Positions 16,362 through 23,873 of a DNA stretch of 64,000 nucleotides are shown piece after piece. The stretch lies in contig NZ_AP025343.1 of the NCBI RefSeq assembly GCF_021654775.1, positions 6,353,501 to 6,417,500 of the forward strand. Direction: 5' to 3'. How positions within the stretch are numbered: position 1 is the stretch's first letter; every line of letters starts with the position of its first letter. Both the position numbers and the translations under genes were made by a program. A model generated the notes under the pieces. It was not told the DNA's origin. It did not search any database and saw nothing but the letters and a program-made list of their open reading frames with translations. This stretch comes from Paenibacillus azoreducens. Its GTDB lineage: Bacteria; Bacillota; Bacilli; Paenibacillales; Paenibacillaceae.

Positions 16362-17420
16362 TTATTTTTTCTTACTATATACCGCCTTTTGAAGTTTCAC
16401 TAAGGCTCGTTTTTCCGTCTGTGACACATCTGTCAAGCTAATTTTAAGTTCCGTAGCAATATCTTGGTATGTCCGCTTTATTCCTGATGGTTCAAGTCCA
16501 AATCTTTTTATTATGATTTCCTTCTCATGAGTATCCAAGATATCAATATATTTATAAAGTTCTTTTTTATAAAATATATCAACCGTATCCTCTGAGCTAT
16601 GCCCTGACTCATCAATATAAGTATTTGGGCTTCTTTCTTCTATCAAATCTAAGTCATAGCTAGGTTGGGTACTTTGCTTCTTTCTTGAACGTAGGTACAT
16701 TAATATTTCATTTTCAATGCATCGCGAAGCAAAAGTGGAAAACTTCACCCCTTTTATAGGATTAAAATTTTCAAGAGCTTTAATAAGACCAACCGTTCCT
16801 ATAGAAACTAAATCGTCAAAATCCTCATCCGTATGTTCAAATTTTTTTGCTATATATCCTACTAACCTCAAATTGTTTTCTAGCAGTACATTTCGTGCTA
16901 AATTACTTCCTTCAGCTACCCTCTCCAAAGATTCTTGAATCTCAGAAGGCTGAGAGTATGGAAAATTATTATAGTTAAATTCTTTAATTGATTCTTCTTC
17001 CTCTTCTTTGTTTCCATGGTTTGGTACATCTTCTGAGATATTATTTGGCTTCTTATGATTAGAAACTAATTCAAAATTATATTCACTCAAAATTTTCTCT
17101 AAAAAAATTTCGAGATTCGTCATATTCACGCCTACGTATTCTATTCCCGGGGAAAGCAGTTTAAACATAGCGGAATCATTAAAAAAAATAGTAAATACGT
17201 TATATTCCTGAATATATGGCAGAATAACCACAATATCAATCTGAATTGATTTAAGAAGAAATGGGTTATCGACATTACCAAATAGCCTTATTTGCTTATT
17301 CATTGATCTGTAAAAATTTTTCATAGAAGATTGAATAATAGTAAGAATCGATTTAATTGGTTCTTCTGAAATGATTTTTTCATTTAAATTGTATATTTCT
17401 AAAGGGATTGAATCGGGCAA
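16362..17420 (-). CDS. Sigma-70 family sigma factor with a novel N-terminal domain
   Basis: 352 residues from a TTG start at 17420 (GAAGTGAG just upstream). Residues about 150-352 are a clear sigma factor of the sporulation/SigB-like group. Region 2 reads NNLRLVGYIAKKFEHTDEDFDDLVSIGTVGLIKALENF then FSTFASRCIENEILMYLR; region 4 reads LDTHEKEIIIKRFGL and YQDIATELKISLTDVSQTEKRAL. Residues 1-150 resemble nothing I recognise and end in an acidic EEEEE stretch. The gene is much more AT-rich than its neighbours, a sign of separate acquisition. It follows the frameshifted nuclease-like gene by 38 bp in the same orientation, so they form one unit. Confidence 0.85.
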   Translation of the reverse strand: MPDSIPLEIYNLNEKIISEEPIKSILTIIQSSMKNFYRSMNKQIRLFGNVDNPFLLKSIQIDIVVILPYIQEYNVFTIFFNDSAMFKLLSPGIEYVGVNMTNLEIFLEKILSEYNFELVSNHKKPNNISEDVPNHGNKEEEEESIKEFNYNNFPYSQPSEIQESLERVAEGSNLARNVLLENNLRLVGYIAKKFEHTDEDFDDLVSIGTVGLIKALENFNPIKGVKFSTFASRCIENEILMYLRSRKKQSTQPSYDLDLIEERSPNTYIDESGHSSEDTVDIFYKKELYKYIDILDTHEKEIIIKRFGLEPSGIKRTYQDIATELKISLTDVSQTEKRALVKLQKAVYSKKK

Positions 17421-17457
17421 CTCACTTCACCACACATTCCTATAATTTTACAGTATA

Positions 17458-18295
17458 CTATAATTTCAAAGAATATTTGATTGGTAAGTGATCTGAATAC
17501 CTCTCTTTATCAGGGATCATTTCTTCATTTAACAGACTTTCATGTAAGGTACCAGTAAGTACATCAAAGGAATTGGTGTAATTTGAGATTAAATCGGGAC
17601 GTATAAGAACCTGATCAAAAACAGCCCAGTAATTAACATACGTTTCCTTATTAACTGGAACATAATGAATAGTTCCAGGTGGGTTTCCCTTCCTGTGCGG
17701 TCAAATCATTTGAATATATGCTCCATGAAGGATTAAAGAAATACCGCTTATTGGACTTTGTCCTTAAAGCTGTTCTTTTACAATGAGTAGCCTTTAATGA
17801 CAATTCACTAACCATTCCTTTGTCAAAAGGATTCATATTAAAATCACCAATGATAATTGTCTTCTCGACCTTGTAGATGCGTTCTATAGCCTCAATCAAT
17901 CCAAATTGTTCAGTCGCACAAACATATCTGTCATTCACATCGGGATACGATGCTGGAGAGTCTAAATGAACGCCCACAATCATAATATGCTGCCCATCCA
18001 TTTTATAAATCAATATTGTAAACCGCTGATCTTCCCTTAGATAAACTACATTTGAAGTAATTATTTTATCGTAGACTGCGACCCGGACATTCCCCTTCAG
18101 TTGAGTCCGAGAGGTATATCCATGTTGGAAAAGAAGTCGCTCTACCGACCTTCTACTTTGTTGAGTGGTTTCGCTAAGTATTAACACCTCAGGAACGTTA
18201 TGCTCCATTATTAAATCGCAAACTGTTTGACTCAGTTCCTTTTTTTGTAGATTCCAAAACAGAAGTGTAAGAAAAGCTTGAGCTCTTCGCTTCAT
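17458..18295 (-). pseudogene. Endonuclease/exonuclease/phosphatase family gene with a frameshift
   Basis: The first 200 codons (from 18295) read as an EEP-fold phosphodiesterase: LLFWNLQKKELSQTVCDLI, a Glu in LILSETTQ, GVHLDSPASYPD and TIIIGDFNMNPFDKGM. Near 17685 the frame runs into TWNYSLCSS and stops. In a neighbouring frame the family continues cleanly as PPGTIHYVP, YWAVFDQVLIRPDLI and finally SDHLPIKYSLKL, stopping at 17458. That final part supplies the catalytic Asp-His (SDHLP). So the full gene spans both frames with one frameshift around a GGGAAACCC tract. It could be a real mutation or a sequencing error. Confidence 0.75.
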
Positions 18296-18591
18296 TATCT
18301 CTGTTCTTTTCTGGCAATAATTCAGGCCAGTTCATAACATCACCTTCAATTGTTTAATTAATTATCTGATATGTGAAACAGGAGTTACAGAAGTAAAAAT
18401 TAGGAAATCGTTATATTCAAGATTATCACAATACTATACTTATTTGCTAATCTCTACGTTCTCTAGCATATAACCTGGTGAAGAGATACTCAGAGATATT
18501 CCGTTCTATAAACTTTCTTTCTAATATAGATTCTACTTACTTTATTCCTCAGTTCAACATAAATAATTTTCTTATTGAAAGGAAGTATTTC

Positions 18592-19584
18592 ATGAGAAAC
18601 AACTTACGTTTTTCTCATTCACAAATTAACCAAGCCAACAACATCAACCTTGTCGAATTCGTTAAGTCTCACGGCTACATTCTCATAAATGGGGGCCGTC
18701 GCGCGCTTCATGCGAAGCAAAGTGGTGGCCTTTACTTTTTCAAGGACAGTAATAAGTACTATCATTTTTCCACCGACACCCACGGCGGTCCCATCGATTT
18801 TGTCATGCAATTTTGGAATCTTAATTTCAAAGAGGCCGTTGCCCTACTCCTAGACAGTAAGACGCCCCACTACACCCTTCCTCACTCTCCTGATCATAAA
18901 TTTACCGGTCAACTCATTCTTCCTAAGAAAGCACAAAATTACAGACGAGTAGTCTGGTATCTTGTCCATGTTCGAGGCATCGAACATGAAATCATCTCCT
19001 GCCTCATGCACGAAAAAAAGCTTTACCAACAAGACAAAACAGGAAACTGTATCTTTGTCGCCTACGATCAAGATGGCATTGCTAAGTATTGTTCTATGCG
19101 TGGAAGTACACCAGAGCGCCCCTTCAAGCAAGACAGGGAACACTCGGATAAAAGCTATCCCTTCCACATCCCAGGCAACGGCAACGGTCAGCGAGTCTAT
19201 GTATGTGAAAGCCCTATTGACGCTATGAGCCACGCCACCCTCTCAAAACTGAGCGGCCTCGACTGGCAAACTGATCACCGTATTTCTCTAGGCTGCTTAT
19301 CCGATAACGCACTTGAACGCTTTCTCTCCCAGCATAGCATCCAAGAAATTATCTTCTGTTTAGACAACGACCATAACGCCACCTTTCGAAACGGCAGCCC
19401 GGCTCCTAACTGGGGACAAGAGGCTGCCATTAAATTTGCCCAAAAGTATGCAGAGCTGGGCTATCAGATCTCAGTTCAAACACCAAAACGAAAAGACTTC
19501 AACGAAGACCTCATAGCTTTCCGAGAGGCTGAACGTGAAGCGAAACTCCCCCCAATTAAGGAGGAATGTGAGCATGAGCTTTAA
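18592..19584 (+). CDS. DUF3991/TOPRIM primase-like protein
   Basis: 330 residues from the ATG at 18592, behind GAAAGGAAG. The N-terminal half resembles a primase zinc-finger-like domain (INLVEFVKSHGYILINGGRRALHAKQSGGLYFF, then GGPIDFVMQFWNLNFKEAVALLL). The C-terminal half (about 190-310) is a TOPRIM-type domain with VYVCESPIDAMSHATLS (the conserved Glu) and EIIFCLDNDHNA (the D-x-D motif). Such proteins occur next to relaxase genes in mobile elements and may prime the complementary strand during transfer. It stands just before the probable oriT. The 296 bp between it and the divergent nuclease gene are AT-rich and must hold both promoters; no clear one was found. Confidence 0.85.
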   Translation: MRNNLRFSHSQINQANNINLVEFVKSHGYILINGGRRALHAKQSGGLYFFKDSNKYYHFSTDTHGGPIDFVMQFWNLNFKEAVALLLDSKTPHYTLPHSPDHKFTGQLILPKKAQNYRRVVWYLVHVRGIEHEIISCLMHEKKLYQQDKTGNCIFVAYDQDGIAKYCSMRGSTPERPFKQDREHSDKSYPFHIPGNGNGQRVYVCESPIDAMSHATLSKLSGLDWQTDHRISLGCLSDNALERFLSQHSIQEIIFCLDNDHNATFRNGSPAPNWGQEAAIKFAQKYAELGYQISVQTPKRKDFNEDLIAFREAEREAKLPPIKEECEHEL

Positions 19585-19617
19585 ACTTTTTTCTCATTGG
19601 ATAGTAACTTTGCTTTT

Positions 19618-19765
19618 CCACTCTCCAAGAGGCCCGCCTCTTGGGAGTGGTGTAAAGGCAGGAATAGCAAAATGTCATTTTGCGACAATACAGCGTGAAA
19701 GCAGAGCTTTCACCGACATTTTGAGAGGATTAGCCCCGACAATCGAATGTCACGTTCAAATCCTC
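19618..19765 (+). other. Probable origin of transfer (oriT) with four inverted repeats
   Basis: This non-coding stretch stands directly before the relaxase operon. It holds CCACTC-T-CCAAGAGG / CCTCTTGG-GAGTGG (19618-19650), GCAAAATG-T-CATTTTGC (19667-19683, perfect), GTGAAAGC-AGA-GCTTTCAC (19695-19713, perfect) and an outer GAGGATT ... AATCCTC pair (19725-19765). Stacked hairpins next to a mobC-like gene and a relaxase gene are the usual form of an oriT. The nick site cannot be located from sequence alone. Confidence 0.65.
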
Positions 19766-19783
19766 CTAAGGAAGGAGATGCCA

Positions 19784-20266
19784 TTGGCCAGAAAAGAAAA
19801 AACAGAACAGATTACCGTCAAGTTGCCCAAATCTCAGTATGACTCACTTAAGAAATACGCGGCTTCCAAACATCTCAGCATGGCGGATGTAGTACGCGCC
19901 TTCATCCAAAAAGGGATGTCCATCGAAACCTACTCCCAAGAGATCGACTTCATTACTTCTATCATCCGCCAAGAGATTGGAATTGCGATTAACGGCCTCA
20001 GCAATCGTCTGGCCGGACTTGCCAGCAAAGACCTGATCATGTCCGCCGCGGCGTACTATTCCACGATTGCCATCATTGCCGACCTCATTGATCCCCACCG
20101 TTACACGACCTTTCGGGAAATCGAACGGAAAGCACGACAACTGGCGGTCGAGTATACCAAAATGAAGCTGACCGATGCGGAAAAGCTGTTCCTCTCTGGC
20201 GATGCTTTTGAGCAAAACCTGGAGCGCTTGCGTGGAGGACAATCCGATGTCGGCACTGATTTATAA
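19784..20266 (+). CDS. Ribbon-helix-helix relaxosome accessory protein (MobC-like)
   Basis: About 160 residues. I prefer the TTG at 19784, which has GGAAGGAG at the right distance; the ATG at 19778 sits too close to that site. The N-terminal 50 residues form a ribbon-helix-helix DNA-binding domain (EQITVKLPKSQYDSLKKYAA, then LSMADVVRAFIQKGM). The rest is helical. Such proteins bind oriT beside the relaxase and help open it. The gene overlaps the relaxase gene by 20 bp, and the oriT candidate ends about 18 bp upstream. Confidence 0.82.
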   Translation: MARKEKTEQITVKLPKSQYDSLKKYAASKHLSMADVVRAFIQKGMSIETYSQEIDFITSIIRQEIGIAINGLSNRLAGLASKDLIMSAAAYYSTIAIIADLIDPHRYTTFREIERKARQLAVEYTKMKLTDAEKLFLSGDAFEQNLERLRGGQSDVGTDL

Positions 20267-21482
20267 GCAGCGCTTCTTTCATCCCAATCATCCTAAAACG
20301 GCCGTTAGCAACTATGTGCATATCGGGTATATCGCCACCCGTCCTGGTGCAGTCAAGCATCCAAACAAAAGACACGGGTTATTTGGTAAACTGAAGCCCG
20401 GTCCATTGCAAGCCTTTGATTCCTGGCAAGAAGTCGCTCGGATTGCCCGACAAATCTCCCGGGAAGGCAAAAATATGTACCGCAGTGTTATTTCGTTTCA
20501 AACCTCGACCGCGCTTGAACTTGGCTTAATGGACTTCTCAGATTGGCAGCAGTATATCGAACAACATATCGCCACCGTGGCTGCCCAAAACCAGATCAAG
20601 ATTGAAAACCTATGCTGGGCCGCCGCCTTCCATAATGAGCGCGATCATCCACATCTCCACATTGTATTTTGGGACAAATCGCAAACGATCACCAAAAACT
20701 TCACCCATCCTGAAATCCCTAATCGCATTCGCAAGCAGCTCATCAAAGACACTTTTGCATATAAAATCAAGCAATTTTGTGCGCTACGCGACGAGGCGAA
20801 ATCCGGTTTCACGGAACTAACGGACCGCCTTGTTGATGAATTTGAGGATTACCTGAAACGATTGAATCCAAAAGCATTCCGCACTTTCCAGCATCGCTTC
20901 GAACATGAAGACGAAGACTTCTTGATTCGATTCCCCAAACATCATCTCATCGAAACGTCTTCCGCCAAGCACTTGGCAAATCGATTGTTTGAACTCCGTC
21001 ACTTTCTCCCTCCCACCGGCAGGCTCGCCTATCAACTGCTGCCACAGGAAACCAAAATACATCTCGACGAGCTGGTGCAAGAACTACTCAATGACAATCG
21101 CTATCTGGCGCAATTGGTCGAGGATTATGTACAGGCCAAGCTGGAGCTTGCCCGTCTCTATACGTCCGATCCGGATCGTATGGAGAAACAGCGCGGCAAC
21201 TATCAAGCGGAGGCAGAAAAGCGGATTGCAAACCGCATCCTTTCCACACTACGCACCATGATCAAAATGGAGATGGAGTCGGCATCTGCCATACGGCAAG
21301 CAGATCGGCAACATGCACTCGCTGAGCAGCTACTGTTGGAACTGCTGAACATGATGGAGAATCTTGCGATGCGTATCCGATTGGATGTCGATGACAAACT
21401 TAACGTAATGGGTGGTGAACTGTCCAAGCAAGCCAAAAAAGAATGGTTGCTACGGCACAAAGACCGCGGCATGGAAAGATAA
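20247..21482 (+). CDS. MOBP-type relaxase
   Basis: 411 residues from the ATG at 20247 behind GGAGG. The N-terminal domain reads SNYVHIGYIATRPGAVKHPN and HGLFG, as in MobP3-type relaxases of Firmicutes. The metal-binding histidines are in HNERDHPHLHIVFW (about residues 132-145). The C-terminal half is long helical and coiled-coil sequence rich in Arg/Glu/Leu. It would nick oriT through a tyrosine, stay bound to the 5' end and lead the single strand to VirD4. It shares an operon with the ribbon-helix-helix protein. The family is firm; the precise catalytic Tyr was not settled. Confidence 0.88.
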   Translation: MSALIYKQRFFHPNHPKTAVSNYVHIGYIATRPGAVKHPNKRHGLFGKLKPGPLQAFDSWQEVARIARQISREGKNMYRSVISFQTSTALELGLMDFSDWQQYIEQHIATVAAQNQIKIENLCWAAAFHNERDHPHLHIVFWDKSQTITKNFTHPEIPNRIRKQLIKDTFAYKIKQFCALRDEAKSGFTELTDRLVDEFEDYLKRLNPKAFRTFQHRFEHEDEDFLIRFPKHHLIETSSAKHLANRLFELRHFLPPTGRLAYQLLPQETKIHLDELVQELLNDNRYLAQLVEDYVQAKLELARLYTSDPDRMEKQRGNYQAEAEKRIANRILSTLRTMIKMEMESASAIRQADRQHALAEQLLLELLNMMENLAMRIRLDVDDKLNVMGGELSKQAKKEWLLRHKDRGMER

Positions 21483-21498
21483 TTCTGCCACTCTTTTT

Positions 21499-21542
21499 TG
21501 TGGACAACCCGTGTACAACATGTGTATAAACTGTGGATGATT
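21499..21542 (+). repeat. Four tandem 11-bp iteron-like repeats resembling DnaA boxes
   Basis: Directly after the relaxase gene are TGTGGACAACC, CGTGTACAACA, TGTGTATAAAC and TGTGGATGATT, starting at 21499, 21510, 21521 and 21532. Three of the four differ from the DnaA-box core TGTGGATAA at one position. The exact 11 bp period puts all copies on the same face of the helix. They may be iterons or DnaA sites for replication of the circular form, or an operator for the next operon (inference). Confidence 0.5.
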
Positions 21543-21563
21543 CAAATCGAAAGGAGCTATTCG

Positions 21564-21764
21564 ATGTTCTTTACAGATGGAAAACTTCGCCCCTATGAAC
21601 AACTAATGCGCCAGTCCCCACGCCGGCCGCCCTCAAACAAAAAGCAAAAAGAACACTCTCAACCTCTCTCGAAATCACGTCCAAAGATGCCCAGCAAGGA
21701 GCAAACAGATAGAATCACTGATCGGCTGTTGGAACCTGATGCGGAAGCAGATCAAGAAAGCTAA
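21564..21764 (+). CDS. Small basic hypothetical protein
   Basis: 66 residues from the ATG at 21564 with AAAGGAG seven bases upstream. The sequence starts MFFTDGKLRPYEQLMRQSPRRPPSNKK and the remainder is a disordered stretch of Lys, Ser, Pro and Glu ending in an acidic tail. I recognise no family. It sits between the relaxase and the VirD4 genes, together with two further unrecognised proteins, so a relaxosome or coupling role is possible (inference only). Confidence 0.6.
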   Translation: MFFTDGKLRPYEQLMRQSPRRPPSNKKQKEHSQPLSKSRPKMPSKEQTDRITDRLLEPDAEADQES

Positions 21765-21802
21765 TGATTACTTTACCGACCATCTGAAAGGTGGGGAATC
21801 CC

Positions 21803-22507
21803 TTGAAAAGCAAAAGCGAATTTTACAAAGCCTTTTTTGCTGCGCTTGTCGAGCAGGGAATCGAAGTTCACCGCTCTACCTCCGCCGACTATTTGGCTGA
21901 TTTTTATTGGAAAGACCAGCTCATTGCCTTTTTCACTCGTATGGACAGCCTCGAAAAAAATCCCTTTGTCACGGTTCCTGACCGACTAATGAGCGGGATT
22001 CAAGACTTGGCCCGCAAAACGGCGTTGCAGCTTGGCATCTGCACCGAAAAACCGTACACAGACAAAGATGCCAAAATTGCCAACGGTGTCTATAAGTTGT
22101 GCGAGTACGGCGATGTCGTGCTGGCGTGTAAGCATCATCCGCTGTTCGAATACGTCTTTTCCACTTATCGCATGTCCCCGGACAACGGGACCCCTGTACA
22201 GCGCCAATACTTCTACAACAAAGAAGAAGCGTTGGAGAACTTTGCGTGCCGCAGCGGGTTAGTCGATGAACGAAAATTGTTCAATGAAGCTGAATTACTG
22301 CTTATTCACGATGAAATGGTCAAATTCCTCATCACGCCGAATGACAAAACAGTCGTGCAGTTTGAGCAGGTACAGATCCTGATTGATAAGCTGGAAGACC
22401 TGTTGCCCGCGCTAAAAGATCGGGAAATCCACCTCGATTACGAGCAAGAATTTGCCCATGATTACGACGGCAATCCGGAAGCACTGGAGGTCGCCGACGA
22501 ACGATAA
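21803..22507 (+). CDS. Conserved-looking hypothetical protein of the transfer region
   Basis: About 234 residues. The TTG at 21803 fits AAGGTGGGG best; a GTG at 21791 would add four residues but overlaps that site. The N-terminus, SKSEFYKAFFAALVEQGIEVH then YLADFYWKDQLIAFF, looks like a small alpha/beta domain. The remainder is soluble and acidic (LEDLLPALKDREIHLDYEQEF). There is no signal peptide and no membrane segment. I do not recognise a family. It is in an operon with the gene below (15 bp gap) and close to the VirD4 genes. Confidence 0.7.
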   Translation: MKSKSEFYKAFFAALVEQGIEVHRSTSADYLADFYWKDQLIAFFTRMDSLEKNPFVTVPDRLMSGIQDLARKTALQLGICTEKPYTDKDAKIANGVYKLCEYGDVVLACKHHPLFEYVFSTYRMSPDNGTPVQRQYFYNKEEALENFACRSGLVDERKLFNEAELLLIHDEMVKFLITPNDKTVVQFEQVQILIDKLEDLLPALKDREIHLDYEQEFAHDYDGNPEALEVADER

Positions 22508-22521
22508 AGGAGGTCGCTCAC

Positions 22522-23373
22522 ATGTCCAAGCCGGAAAGCTCCATATGGGGCAACATTTTAACCTGCATCGAAATCGGCTTGCACATCTACGGCATTATCG
22601 CTGAGAAAAACAGCGGTGTGGTACTAGATGCCGATTACGCCAAAGAGGCGCTTAGTGAACAAGCGTTGCAAGCCGGAGAAGTTCATGGCGATCACATCTA
22701 TTTTGACGATGTGAAGAGCGTCATTCCCGCTTACGAATTGCTGCAACAGGATGCCATAACCGACCCTGAATTTAAGGAACACTGCGGCAGCCCCGAGCAA
22801 CTTGCCGAAGAAGGTAAGTTTTTCGCACCAGAATACTTTGGAGAGTTTTCTGCACCGAGTGCAACGCCTTGGGGCGAGATCACTGGTAATCGCTTCCTTC
22901 ATAACGGGCTATATATGCTGGAAAGTCGCGGGGAATGGCAATTAGCTGTGCATCAAACGATTGCCGAACATTGTTTGTCTGAGTCCGCTCAACAGTTAGC
23001 CCCTGGATATGGCGATTACCTCTACTACCCGCTGGATGCCTGCGCGATCCCGATCTACGAATTATCCGCATCACACCCCGCTATTGCCGAACAAATTATC
23101 AGTGACGACAGTTTGTCGCATACGTTATGTGAAGACTATCCGGCTTACGTGGCGATGCACAACCTGCATACGGATGAATGGAGCCACATCCATGATTGCG
23201 CTGCACCCAAATCACTCTTTCTGCAAATCCAACTGGATCAGGCCGCTGCCGCCGAAGAAGAACCGAGCCATCGGCATATACAGGTTCCCTACGAGACGGA
23301 CAAAATAGCCGCGCCGCTTCAGGCCAGGGAGCCGGACGATTTTTTTGAACCTACAGGAGAACTTGAACTTTGA
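22522..23373 (+). CDS. Hypothetical protein of the transfer region
   Basis: 283 residues from an ATG behind AAAGGAGG. The protein is soluble, acidic and rich in Ala/Glu/His. Around residues 105-235 there are several similar short patterns of the type GxYLYYPLDACAIPIYELSA, and an N-terminal counterpart HGDHIYFDDVKSVIPAYELL, suggesting two related domains. The C-terminus is disordered (EPDDFFEPTGELEL). No known family was recognised. Its stop codon overlaps the TTG start of the VirD4 membrane protein, so it is translationally coupled to the coupling-protein genes. Confidence 0.7.
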   Translation: MSKPESSIWGNILTCIEIGLHIYGIIAEKNSGVVLDADYAKEALSEQALQAGEVHGDHIYFDDVKSVIPAYELLQQDAITDPEFKEHCGSPEQLAEEGKFFAPEYFGEFSAPSATPWGEITGNRFLHNGLYMLESRGEWQLAVHQTIAEHCLSESAQQLAPGYGDYLYYPLDACAIPIYELSASHPAIAEQIISDDSLSHTLCEDYPAYVAMHNLHTDEWSHIHDCAAPKSLFLQIQLDQAAAAEEEPSHRHIQVPYETDKIAAPLQAREPDDFFEPTGELEL

Positions 23374-23873
23374 AGACGAAACAAAAAGCCTGGATTTCTG
23401 GCCTCATCGCCGTGCTGGGAGGCGTATGCAATCTCTTTATCAGCAACGCCCTTCATTCCCTGTTGTCTGGGGAAACTTCCCGGCTCGCCCTTTCTTCCCT
23501 TGCCTCTTGTCTCGGCAGTCTGCTTATCCATCGCGGGCATCTTCTCCTATTCGTATGCCTGCAAAGCATTGTCCTGGTGCTTGCCGTTCTGTTCTTTCTC
23601 ACGAACAGTCAGCCTTATCAAAGCAAATTACGGCAAGTCGCTCCCGGTATTGAAACACCGGTTCCTACTGGACAGCATCAGCACGGATCGGCCCGCTGGT
23701 TGGGAGAAGAAGAATGGTCCCACGCTTTTGATCATTACACACTTGAGCTTCGCCATCCGCTTATCCGGCATCTGATTCATTCGGGCTACGATGATCTGCA
23801 ATTTTTGCACTCATCTAAACAGGAGGTCACGGAAGATGAAGCTGTTTCATCCGAAAACTATTCCGAAACTTGA
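23370..23873 (+). CDS. VirD4/TraG N-terminal membrane domain as a separate protein
   Basis: 167 residues, TTG start overlapping the previous stop. Two hydrophobic segments (about 8-28 and 50-77) are followed by a cytoplasmic part with HGSARWLGEEEW (about 104-115). HGSARW is the hallmark that normally follows the membrane anchor of TraG/VirD4 coupling proteins, just before the ATPase domain. Here the protein ends about 50 residues later. The ATPase domain is encoded by the next gene, which starts inside this one in another frame. So the coupling protein is split into an anchor and an ATPase. Confidence 0.75.
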   Translation: MKTKQKAWISGLIAVLGGVCNLFISNALHSLLSGETSRLALSSLASCLGSLLIHRGHLLLFVCLQSIVLVLAVLFFLTNSQPYQSKLRQVAPGIETPVPTGQHQHGSARWLGEEEWSHAFDHYTLELRHPLIRHLIHSGYDDLQFLHSSKQEVTEDEAVSSENYSET

